This document shows positions 38,161 through 48,718 of a stretch of DNA of 64,000 bases, piece by piece. The position numbers and the translations under genes were made by a program. Location: NCBI GenBank assembly GCA_029531795.1, contig JAPEIS010000006.1:1426001-1490000 (forward strand). The letters run 5' to 3'. Numbering within the stretch: the first letter of the stretch is position 1; every line of letters starts with the position of its first letter. This DNA is from Sclerotinia nivalis. Its lineage: Eukaryota > Ascomycota > Leotiomycetes > Helotiales > Sclerotiniaceae. The notes beneath the pieces were generated by a model. It was given only the letters and a program-made list of their open reading frames with translations. It was not told where the DNA came from and did not search any database.

Positions 38161-39217
38161 TGTAATCTTTCATTCTTATCCATTCATTTGCTTCCCTCAG
38201 CTCAAATCCTTTACACACACACAAACTTATCCGGCTCCAACGCGCCCGGCCATCTCTTAGAACGGGAAGAAACCCCTTCGTTCGCTCGGTCAAAAAGTTT
38301 CCTTGATTTATTTTACACCACTTTCTCTTCACTTCAAGCCGTCTTCAGACTATTCAGACTATCTTAGTTTGCTCGAGTTTTGTGTTAAATTGGCCCAGCA
38401 ACACTCCAATTCTATACCGCCATCTTCAAAACTTCCAGCGAAAAAAAGGCTTGCTCCACTTTCATTTGACCTATTCTAGGCATTTGAAGATCTCCAACAT
38501 TTGGTAGCTCCCCGCCTAGGTCTCAGTGTCTTTCTGTTCTTACCATCCCTCGAGCAACTCGACAGACCAGAAGTCAATCATTTGTAATGCAGTACAACAA
38601 TCACTAATCACGTTCGTTATGATCTTGTACCTTTCGTTTGAACAAGAAATCTTTCACAGATTCAGCACCCTTGCCTATGACCCCGACACCAAGTGCAAAG
38701 CATCTGAAGTAGCTAGCAGATTGAGAGTGGATATACCTTCAGGTTGCCTGGAACAATCCCCGCTATTCTGGTAGCTGGAGTAGACGACTCAATTTCAACC
38801 TCTTGCTTCAGATTTGGCACCTTTTCTCTAAATCATCTGTTACTTTTGCCATTATCTTTCGATTATTCTGGTAAGTGCGAATCTTTTCTATTATTCCCTT
38901 GTCCAACATCCTAAAGAGCTATGCTGACGTGTGTGAAACCAGCTTCAAGAAAAATCAAACAGATACACATCCTTGCCATGCTGTAAATTATTAGCATCCT
39001 CGACACCCATAGTGCTCTGCACCTATACCGAGTCCTTACTTTCGAATTACCTTGGCCTGCCTCTGCGATAAAGTTTGAGAATCGATCATTTCGGAAGCGT
39101 GTGGCTGGCTGCGGGTAGATCAAGGAGAATTCCATTTGCTAAGCAAAACTGAAAAGAGCTCCACTTCGCAGAAAAAGTCTTGTTATCTGGAAATATCTTT
39201 CATCAATTGATGAAGCT

Positions 39218-39244
39218 TTGGGAAACTTGGGAAACTTGGGAAAC
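39218..39244. repeat. TTGGGAAAC 9-bp triplication
   Basis: Three perfect head-to-tail copies about 125 bp upstream of the PHD-finger start codon, probably inside its 5' UTR. Confidence 0.95.
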
Positions 39245-39369
39245 TGGATCAAAGTTAAATTCAGCAAAAGGATTGGAGCACCAAGGTCTGAATGTATGCA
39301 GTATAGAAGGAGGCTGGACAGACTCGATTCTCAAAACCCATTTCGAAAGGGTGAAAAGGAGGAGTTGCA

Positions 39370-41580
39370 ATGAGTTGGGAGCAGCAAGCAAATTACGAAG
39401 GGAGCCAAGGAGGATGGACCCCACAATTTGCAGAAGATTATTCTATGTTCAACGCAACACCTGGACGTCTTGTTAATGGACAGCGGCCGTTTGTTGATAC
39501 TTCAACAGTACAAGCATTGTCATCCATGACACAAAATGGACAATTTCATGTTGAGGGAGATATGATGACAGATCTGGGAATGCATATGCATCAATTATCA
39601 CCAAATTCTGCTCTTGCAATAGCTCCTGCCATATCTTCCAGCAAACAAATTCCTTCTTCTGCTGTCCCGCAATCTGCTTCCAGAGCACAATTTAGTGATG
39701 TTTCCAAGACACCCCCAAGGTCAAAGAAAAGGTTGGATGATCCTTTCAGTGGTCAAACTGCTACACCTCCACATTCAGCTGGTAAAGGTGCCAGGAAATT
39801 AGCCCCGAAAATATTCACTGTACCAAATGATGTTCAAGTCCAAGGCGGTGGCTTTGGATCTTCTAACTCAAATAATCATCATCCTCAACTAATGGCACAA
39901 TCCTCAACAACAGATATGGACCCATTTGGATATCCAATGTCCGCACCGGCATCGGCTCCTTTTTTTGCCAGCAATAAAGCAATGTGGGATACTAGTATAG
40001 ATGGTATGGATTTGGACTTTTCTAATGATTCAGCGGGCATCTTTCACCAAGGGCATAGGCCAAGCAATTCTATTGATTGGGGACGAAACAATCAAATGTT
40101 CCAAGATTCTATAAATTTATCGCCGCAAAAGTCGAGCGAACCTAAAGCTGAACCCCGCAAACGACAGAGACCGATAGCCTCAAAATCTTCCTTGCCAATA
40201 ACTTCAGCATTACCTACATCACTTCCATTATTAGCTTTTAGTAGTGCGACAGCAACTTCAAATTCATTAGCCATGGAGAACTTTCCCGGCGCAGTTGATC
40301 CTGGTTTGGTATACAGCCGACCTAATACAGGCAATATGTCGCACGGAGACTTTGAAGATGCGATGTTACCAGCACCAAGAGCAGCTACAAGCCCGATTCG
40401 AAATTCAGAACAACTCGAACCGTATCAACACCAAGTTCGAGAATATACTCGCGAGCAAGAAGAACTTCGTCGATCTAGAAGTTTTAGAGAGAGTAGTTTT
40501 GGATATCGAATAGATAGAAGAACTGCCAGTTCACCAGTAAAGGGATCTGCAAGACCTGGTTTTCGACGCAGTGTTAGTGAGAGCAGGGAGAAACGTAATA
40601 ATGGTATAGTTAACATACTCTAACGCGGTGAACCCAAGCTGACTTTTTTAATAAGAGCCACCACGCTTTAAATCTGGACGTTTATCACCTGTGAAGCAAC
40701 AACGTCATCCAAATCTTACTTCTATCCCTGAATCTCCAGTTACATTGCCAAAACTTCGGCGAGGTGTAAAGCTAGCTGTTGGCAGTAATGGTCGAGCTAC
40801 TGTTGTAATTGACGATACACCGGTGAGAAGTTTACGACGATCATCATCTCAAGCCATCGATTATGATTCTGAATATGATTCATCTACCGATGACGAACCA
40901 ATTATCATTCCAAGCCGAAACAATTCTTTCAAACTACCACGGCAGAGGCCACCCAAATTTGATTTATTCGACACTTCTTCTAGTGACTTTCGAAGACCAA
41001 GCACAAGTACAAGCGGTTATAGTCGGTCTTCGGGTCAGCACACAAGTATCGATGAGATGAGTGAAGCAGATACAGTACTTCATGAGGTCAAGGCCGGAGA
41101 TGCAGCTTCTGCCCTGCGGAAAGTTGTTAGAGAGCGCCGAAACAATCAACAAATACCGAAGAATGGAAGACGCCTTCGTCTATATTCTGATACTACCCCT
41201 AGACCAGGTCGCTATGCAGAACACACTTCGTCGTCTAATAATTCTTCGGATGGGGTGACACCATCCAGCTCGAGAAGCGGTAATACTCGATGTATTTGTA
41301 ATAATCCGGATGGAGACTCTTTCATGATTCAGTGGTGAGTTTGTTATTCTTGCTTTGATCTACATTGTCTAACTCATCTTTCAGTGAATCTTGTGAGAAT
41401 TGGCTTCATGGACATTGCGTCAATATTCCCGATCGAAGGGCTCTCCCCAAAGTCTACATCTGTGCCTTTTGTGCTCAAACACCAAATATGCGCAATGGTC
41501 GTATGCGAGAGTCTGCAAGAGAAAAGAGGAATTTGCCCTCCTCCCCACTTGCTCATAAATCTTACAGATCATTTCGTTGA
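39370..41580 (+). CDS. PHD-finger protein with long disordered N-terminus
   Basis: Probable chromatin or transcription regulator in the nucleus. Three exons, 39370-40603, 40656-41334 and 41385-41580, give 702 aa. About 600 residues of Ser/Pro/Asn-rich sequence contain basic Ser-Pro motifs (KTPPRSKKR, EPRKRQRPIA, VKGSARPGFRRSVSESREKR). A C-terminal PHD finger follows at about residues 622-670: RCICNNPDGDSFMIQCESC, then NWLHGHCV and VYICAFC, a complete C4HC3 ligand set. The second intron falls inside the finger, and its removal supplies the cysteine of MIQC. PHD fingers often read histone H3 tails; the ligand here is unknown. I cannot link it to a named yeast protein. Confidence 0.85.
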
Positions 41581-42247
41581 TTCAGAGCAGTTGGTTCATT
41601 CAGGTCTTTGGTTGATTCGAGATTGGATTGACATTCCAAATCAAATCGAGGGAAATCCATGGATGATACTTTAAAGCTTTATTCATTCCTTCAATCAATA
41701 TTTTTTTCCGCCAGAGAAACAACCACAGATGGAGAATATTTTCCAAATCACTTGTTTTTAACGCCTGTCAGCGTTTCTTTTTCATATTTCTTTTGTCATC
41801 ACTGATACCCCCTACTAAAGAGCAGATACAATACAAATCAAAGTCACGATGCATGGCTTCCAAGAAGATTTAATACAAAATAAGATTTACGACCGAGAAG
41901 AAAGGGGAAAAGGGAAAGGAAATATAGGGGAGTTAGGGATGATTTATTGCAATATTCATGAATGTAAAATGATTTAAGGATTCCTAGGATACTTAGCAAT
42001 AGTACCAAATGCATACATGTATCTTTATTCCTCGAGCCCATTTATAGATTATCCAATTCTCAAAACCATGTCTAATTATCAATCGCTTTGAATATTCAAA
42101 TTGAGTTAAATGGACAAGATGTTTGAATTGATTTGAATGTTCAAAACTGCTTGGTTGAATATCTAAACTTCTCAATGACAATCATAAATTCTGGCTGGTA
42201 GGATTATGTTCATGGTGTTCCTGACCTCAATTCGCTATATAAAAATC

Positions 42248-42257
42248 CCGACGTCGG
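42248..42257. promoter_or_regulatory. Leu3/LeuB-type site CCG-ACGT-CGG
   Basis: Palindrome CCGACGTCGG, 176 bp upstream of the LEU2 start codon. It matches the CCG-N4-CGG pattern bound by the zinc-cluster regulator Leu3 in yeast and LeuB in Aspergillus, which respond to alpha-isopropylmalate. Assignment rests on motif plus location. Confidence 0.65.
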
Positions 42258-42275
42258 GCACAATAAAGCTTCATT

Positions 42276-42285
42276 CCGAAATCGG
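42276..42285. promoter_or_regulatory. Second Leu3/LeuB-type site CCG-AAAT-CGG
   Basis: A second CCG-N4-CGG match 28 bp downstream of the first, about 148 bp before the LEU2 start. The two-site arrangement strengthens the case for leucine-pathway control. Confidence 0.65.
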
Positions 42286-42432
42286 ACATAGTGGGGGCGG
42301 GGCATACAATAAAGTTCCTGTTCCCCAAAGCTTTTCCCGTCCCTGAACACAATTCAATCTTTTCTTTTCTTGAATACCCATTGTACTTCAGTTTGTTGAA
42401 TATTCATTAAAAAAAGTTTACTACTGCAAAAT

Positions 42433-43826
42433 ATGGCAACTCACAATATCGTGGTTTTTGGTGGTGATCACTGTGGTCCTGAGGTAAGTTTGTTCACTGG
42501 TTGCTGAGTATAAAGTAGCTGTTTGCGGAGAGAATATGGAGCAGGGAATTGGGCATATAACCCCATCAAGAGCTACAAATCGAAAAACGAGGGAAACCTG
42601 CTAAATCATTTTTGCATATAGGTTGTAGCAGAAGCTATCAAAGTTCTGAAAGTTGTAGAAAGCGATAGATCATCAGCTGGAAAGTTCAATTTCCAAGAAC
42701 ATCTCTTGGGCGGTGTAAGTTTTCCAGTCATCAAGCCCCTAGATTTCCCAATCCATATACTTACAGCCCTTCTCCAATACAGTGCTCAATTGACGCCCAC
42801 GGCGAACCTCTCACAGCCGAAGCTCTCGAAGCTGCCAAAAATGCAGATGCTGTTCTCCTCGGCGCAATCGGTGGTCCCAAATGGGGAACCGGAAAAGTAC
42901 GCCCTGAACAGGGAATCCTCGCTCTCCGCAAACAAATGGGCACATATGGAAACCTCCGTCCCTGTAATTTCGCATCACCTACATTGACCGAAATCTCCCC
43001 GTTGAAAGAAAAGGTCTGCGAAGGCGTCGATTTTTGTATCGTGCGAGAATTGACCGGAGGCATTTATTTCGGAGAGAGAAAGGAGGATGAGGGGGATGGA
43101 AAGGCTTGGGATACAGAACAATATTCCAGAGAGGAGATTGAGCGTGTGACTAGATTAGCTGCTAATCTTGCACTTGCGCAAGATCCACCAGCACCAGTGT
43201 GGAGTTTGGATAAGGCAAATGTTCTTGCGACATCGAGGTTATGGCGTAAAACCGTTACGGACGTTATGGCGGCGGAATTTCCGCAATTGAAGATTGGACA
43301 TCATTTGATTGATAGTGCGGCCATGTTGATGGTAAAGGACCCAAGAAAGTTGAACGGCATTGTGGTGACGAGTAATTTGTTTGGAGATATTATTAGTGAC
43401 GAGGCTAGTGTTATTCCGGGTAGTATTGGACTTTTGCCAAGTGCAAGTTTGAGTGGTGTGCCGGATGGAAAGAGCAAGTGTAATGGTATTTACGAGCCAA
43501 TTCACGGTATGTTTCCATTTTAGCTTCCCTTTCTCTATTTTACCTTTTCCCGCCATATTTTATTCTGTACCTAACAAAACCTTCTAGGCTCCGCCCCGGA
43601 TATCAGCGGCAAAGGCATCGTAAACCCCATCGGTACCATCCTCTCCGTCGCCATGATGCTCAAATACTCTCTCAACCTCCCTGTCGAAGCCAAAGCGGTC
43701 GAAGAAGCCGTCCGCAGAACCATCGAAAAGGGTGTCAGAACTGCCGATATCGGTGGTTCGAATAAGACTGTCGAAGTAGGTGATGCTGTAGTTGAGGAAT
43801 TGAAGAAGGTCTTGAAGGAGCTTTAA
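42433..43826 (+). CDS. LEU2: 3-isopropylmalate dehydrogenase
   Basis: Third step of leucine biosynthesis: NAD-dependent oxidation and decarboxylation of 3-isopropylmalate. Four exons, 42433-42483, 42622-42714, 42783-43506 and 43588-43826, give 368 aa, the usual length. Conserved parts are [62 protein letters not shown], the catalytic-region lysine in [28 protein letters not shown] for metal binding, and [20 protein letters not shown] for NAD. The last is completed only by splicing exons 3 and 4. No mitochondrial presequence is seen, in line with a cytosolic enzyme. Confidence 0.98.
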
Positions 43827-46800
43827 ATGCATCCAAAAAAAAATCGGCCAGAGATACTAGGTATAGCTGGAGTTGCAAAATCTGTCATCATACAGCTGGT
43901 CATAGTCAGTCATAGTCCGTCATATCATGGTAACAATGCGATATTGACGGAAAGGATATTTCCCGTGAAGGGAACGATTGCTTATGGCGTTAAAAAGTAC
44001 CTATAGTTAGCAATTAGCAGGTAAAAAAAATGGAGATACCAATTAAACACTGTACCAGTTTATGCTGCTTTTCTGGTGGCATAGTGATTAGCTAGGCTAT
44101 TCAAAAATGCTTGCGAAGGAAAGGAACTATATTTTGGCTAATGCTGCTATTGTACCGGTGGCAATGGTACCTTTTCCATCATCCGCTCAAATCTCCTGAT
44201 GCCTCTCGCCAGTAATCCAGGCCGAGATTAAGCTCAGTGTCGAGGCGGGAGACGACTGACGCCGAAGATTTTGTTGCAACGAGAGAAGTAGTTTTATATG
44301 TTTGTGTAGATGAGGTTGCGCGTGGCATTTTGTTCTCACTGGTACAAACATTGCGCGATTTGTCCACGTTGTTTCAGACTTGTGAAAAATGGGAAATGTG
44401 CAGCATATCTCCGTGTCAAATCACAATTCGTGTATGCAATACTTGAATTCTAAAAAGGTTTGTTTGTGAAATGTCTACAACAAACTCTCGTACAATCTTT
44501 GCGATATGGTGAAATTGATTTAAATGGATCCTGAGAAGCTGGGCTCTTGAATGATACTGCCAATACTTGTGTCGCTCTCCTTCATTCGTACTATTGCAAA
44601 GCTATAGTACTCTTCATTATTCTTTCACAGTTCACGCTATGCAAGTCCTTCACTTAAGCTAGTCTACGAGTTAGGACATGCCACTAATTCTAGACTACGC
44701 TTTCCTATGAGAGGGGGATGATTTAGTAGTGGGATTCTAGATATGGGAATGATGATTGGGAAGGAAACTGGCACAGGTGTATAGGCTTAGAGAGGTAATT
44801 GTTTTATGCCTTGAAAGAAAACTATTTATGACTCACAAACCCGCAGCCTCCTCACCGTTCCCACCATTCCACCCAGCCGATTTCATCGAAGTCGTTCCAC
44901 CCCTTTCCCTCTATTCTGTCATCTGCTTAGGCAATGTGATATGCCCTTCATCGAATACAAGAGATTTTGTCATACTTTTTTTTTACATGAACAATGTGCC
45001 GAGGCTTTAAACTGGCATCGAGCATATGGATAAACATGATATTTTGCAACCCTGCTTGCTACCCCGTCATCGTTTATATCTTTACACTGGGCCGATTTCC
45101 CTAGAAGAGATCGAAACATCTAGAAGTCGTGACGCATTCTTGCTACAGTGTTCGAACAAGTCGACGATCCACCACCTTTTTTTTCTATCATCTGATACAG
45201 GTGGTACACAACCTCCGACCGGTTTCCTGCCATTCTTTACCTGGACAACTTACCTCGAAAGATGCCTCCCTAAACTACAATCAATCAATCATACACAAAA
45301 AGCCTCTCCTCCACAATCCCACAGTCTCGACAATATTATTGCTGTAATCTAGCCCATTCAAAGAGGGCGTTCTTCACTCTTCTCTCAGTCAAGGTGATTT
45401 GTATTTTTTTACACTATGCGTGATTGCTTTATTTATGCCTTTTTTTTTACCATTTATGCTACTGTTCCTGGGTATCCCTGTAGATGAGTTGTCGTCTAAG
45501 CTTTAATTAACTGTCGACTAACTCGAAAATCGACGCAATGCGAATATGATAGATAGAGGTTGTTGGGTTGGAAATACTAGGTAGGCTCGAATGTGATTGA
45601 TCTTAACGAGGCTTGATTATTGCTTAGGGTTCTACTTAAGCTGATTTACAGCTGGCTATCTGGCTGGGCAATATACCTCGTGATTGATACAATTCCAGGT
45701 TCAACTAGATCTAGTATGAACGCGGAATGGGTATTCAGTATCAGATTCAAGTACAGATTCTTCTTAACATATTCGGATTACCATACTAGTACCTCGATGT
45801 GCGCTATCACTGTACTACAGTATACTAATACAAACATTATTCTCATACACTTCATCTCTAATCTTATTAGGGGTGATTAGCTGCGTGACACTCGAGTCGT
45901 CTCAGTGGATTTATATCCACCGATCTTCATCTACTCTCCACTATTTTTGGTATGGAAATACATGATTAAGGCCACTGTTATCGATAAACTGTATCTGAAT
46001 TCTACACAATGAGTGGTTAAGGTGGTCCGGAGCCCTCACTTTTGAGATATATAGACTTATGAGGTAGGTATAGAGAGTGACCCAAGGAACATGGTGACAA
46101 GATGGTAATATCTATCTGGATCTTCAACCAACTTTACTCGCACCAGAAACGTTGTAAACAGAGAGGATGAATTGATATCTGAAATGTACGCTCGATCTGG
46201 TCATCTGCTTCATTTCATGATAATCCGACATGTCAGTGAGCAGTTAGGATCTATAGAGCATCAGGGATTTGCCGAGCTGTCAACGCTTTGTTGACTTGTG
46301 CTGATGTACAGTATAGTGAGATGAACAATGAAAGTATATAAATCCGGGTGTAGTTTGCCTTCTGTGCGTACGCCATCTTCTCGTGGATTGTGGCCCGAAA
46401 TCAGGAACTCATTTCTTCCAAAATAATGTCTAGTGTCTTCATGGTATTTGAGACATCGACACAAACCACACTTTCTTGATTACATATGCATCGATCAGAT
46501 TTTACTATCCTACTTGATTGAATTTGATAAATTTGACATACTCTATAAGATGCCAGGAAGCCTAATCTTACCATTTATGATTGATGGGCGGGAGATGATT
46601 GAGTATTGCATTTGTGATGCGGTTGGCCATCCGTGCCGTAAAAAAAAAGATATTCGCTTATTGCCCCTTCATCATCTCCTTCGAATTTCTCCTTCCCTCT
46701 CCGTCTCCCATCTTCAAACCCTCCACTTAATTCATTCTAATTATCTTATTATTAAAATACCATTTCCCCATCAATCATTTCCTTGAGAGAGAAGTTTTAT

Positions 46801-47603
46801 GTACTTAAGAGACACTAGAATCTTTTTCGCGGCCGGAATCGGGTATGTGGCTAAGAAAGTGCATCAAAACATATTCCACTTATTAGATGAGGGCACATTT
46901 AGTACGAAAAACAATCGTTGAAAGCATTAGTTATGTTGGATGATTTTATATTGCATTTTTGATAATTTTGCCATAAGAATTCATCTGTTTACTGCCAGTG
47001 CCATGGCACTAGCCTCAAGTGATGCAGAAGAATGGATCATTCTTTGAGAGTCGCAGATGAACTTCATTTAAAAATGTTCGTATTAATATGGTTCGACAGA
47101 TATATGTCTCTGCTCGGTCTCAGTATTATGTACCAATGCCCATCCATCAAAAATATCGGACGAATACTCGGAAATAGCTTGCAGGTATTTTTACACACCT
47201 CTTAAAATATACACAGGTGATAATCTAGAGGTACAGTATGGGTGATGTCCGCAGATAGATCTCCTAGTGTCCAAAACTTATCGGCCTATGTGAACTCCTC
47301 CTTCTGTCGAGCCAGTCTCCGACCTACTTATTAACAGAGTCCATTGAGATGCCAGGTTACTTCTCGTTGTTACATTATAGGTAGTACACGGAATTTGTGT
47401 ATATATATCCCACAAGCTTCCGGAACTGTTATATCATTACATATGATGCCTTGATTATATCCATTGCAGTAATTGTCTCATATTCTCTCTAACTTTGTTT
47501 AGAACATCTACTCCCGATGCTGTAAAATTTCTTACTTTATGTATATCAGCAGGGAGAAAAATTAGATCTCTGTATTTCTATATATTTCCAAGTTGTCTTC
47601 TCC

Positions 47604-47692
47604 TTTACATCCACTGAGTACCTATTCTTGTATTGTTCGAAATATATTTGTGCTATAGATCTGAGCCAAAACCTGGAACCAGCTTCGATATC
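47604..47692 (+). repeat. Diverged direct repeat, copy 1
   Basis: Aligns with 48223-48311 over about 89 bp without gaps, roughly 82% identical by eye count. Most differences are transitions. Confidence 0.8.
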
Positions 47693-48222
47693 ACATCAAG
47701 ACTTCGAAAAGATATCTACCGTAAACAAAGTAGACAACATCAGAGCTGTTGTCGGGTAGGTATACATTGGCAGCTCTTTCATCTATCTTTCACCTATATC
47801 AAAATTTGCACGACGAAAATGCTTAAGACAATGCCCACGTAGCTTCGAACATTACTAGAATTTAAACACCTAACTACAAACCAGCAATAAGAACACCCAT
47901 GACTATGACTCAAGATCCTGTGCACTGAGCAAAGAAATTTCAACCTCCCCAACACAACTATGTATATACTTCCCTGGCAGATATAGTTGGAAGTAATTAA
48001 TCAGAGAATGTAAATACTGATTAGTATGAACTATCATTTCCATATTCAAAATCCAGATTCCAATATTTAAATATATTGAAGCTCTAGAAAGATTTGAAAT
48101 TTCCAACCACCGAAAAGTGATTCATTTTCTGTTAAAATTGTCTTTCGCGAATTCATCTATCGGAAAAATCTTCTTTCCCTGTCTCCCTCCTTTCCTCATC
48201 GCCTATTCACATTCACTACTCT

Positions 48223-48311
48223 CTTACATCCACTGAGTACTCATTCTTGTATTGTTCGAAATAGGTTTGTGCTGTAGATTTGAGCTACAATCCAGAATCA
48301 ACTTCTGTATC
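48223..48311 (+). repeat. Diverged direct repeat, copy 2
   Basis: Partner of 47604-47692, in the same orientation and offset by 619 bp. Both copies contain ACATCCACTGAGTAC and CTTGTATTGTTCGAAATA. Similarity fades on both sides. Confidence 0.8.
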
Positions 48312-48718
48312 TGCAGAAAACTCAAAAAGTTTAAGTAACAAGTCCTATATACCTATCACAAGTAAGAAAATATTGATATGTATTATATACACCGTCAGAA
48401 AAGGTATGTCTCCTAGGACGAAGATAAAAGAGATAATACCTAAGCATACACTCATACACTCATCCGTCATGCTCCGCTCGTCACATCCCAAAATTCGAAC
48501 CCCATTCACATCACAAAAGATACAAACATAATAGAAATATGGTATTAGTAGGTATAGGTTCCCAGGTTCTCATTGAATTCCCTACTTGATGCTCATAGCA
48601 CTATCCATTATCCATATCAATTTCCTTCCTGTCACACAATTCCCCCCTCCATCAATCTCATCCCCCACCTTATTCTCTTTCCTCACATTCCCTGCTTACA
48701 AACCACCGAGCTCAATCT

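Larger units (their letters stand above)
34016..39369. other. Gene-poor region of about 5.4 kb with tandem repeats
   Basis: Between the Rua1-like regulator and the PHD-finger gene, both plus strand. It holds the GTTAGGATAG array (34691-34865), a CTCAC repeat (38131-38160) and a 9-bp triplication (39218-39244). The final 1.2 kb is C/T-rich, which suits a long 5' leader of the PHD gene, possibly with a leader intron. No ORF of 130 codons or more and none protein-like. Confidence 0.55.
41581..42432. promoter_or_regulatory. Intergenic region containing the LEU2 promoter
   Basis: An 852-bp gap. The first part is AT-rich 3' flank of the PHD gene. From about 42235 it becomes promoter-like: CTATATAAAAA (42234-42245), two CCG-N4-CGG motifs, a GGGGGCGGGG box (42292-42301) and C/T-rich leader sequence before the LEU2 ATG. 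Confidence 0.6.
43827..48718. other. Gene-poor region of about 4.9 kb
   Basis: Convergent gap between LEU2 (plus) and the LIM-domain gene (minus), so promoters alone do not explain it. AT-rich, with ORFs up to about 117 codons and none protein-like. A diverged direct repeat is present (47604-47692 and 48223-48311), which suggests old duplicated or mobile DNA. No transposase or reverse transcriptase was recognised. Confidence 0.55.

Noticed and set aside
44756..45352. ORFs of 84, 108 and 72 codons in tandem
   Set aside because: Overlapping frames with no conserved motif; they do not join by good splice sites into a longer protein.
46433..46786. 117-codon plus ORF in the region after LEU2
   Set aside because: Low-complexity, no recognisable domain, and no promoter or splice context.
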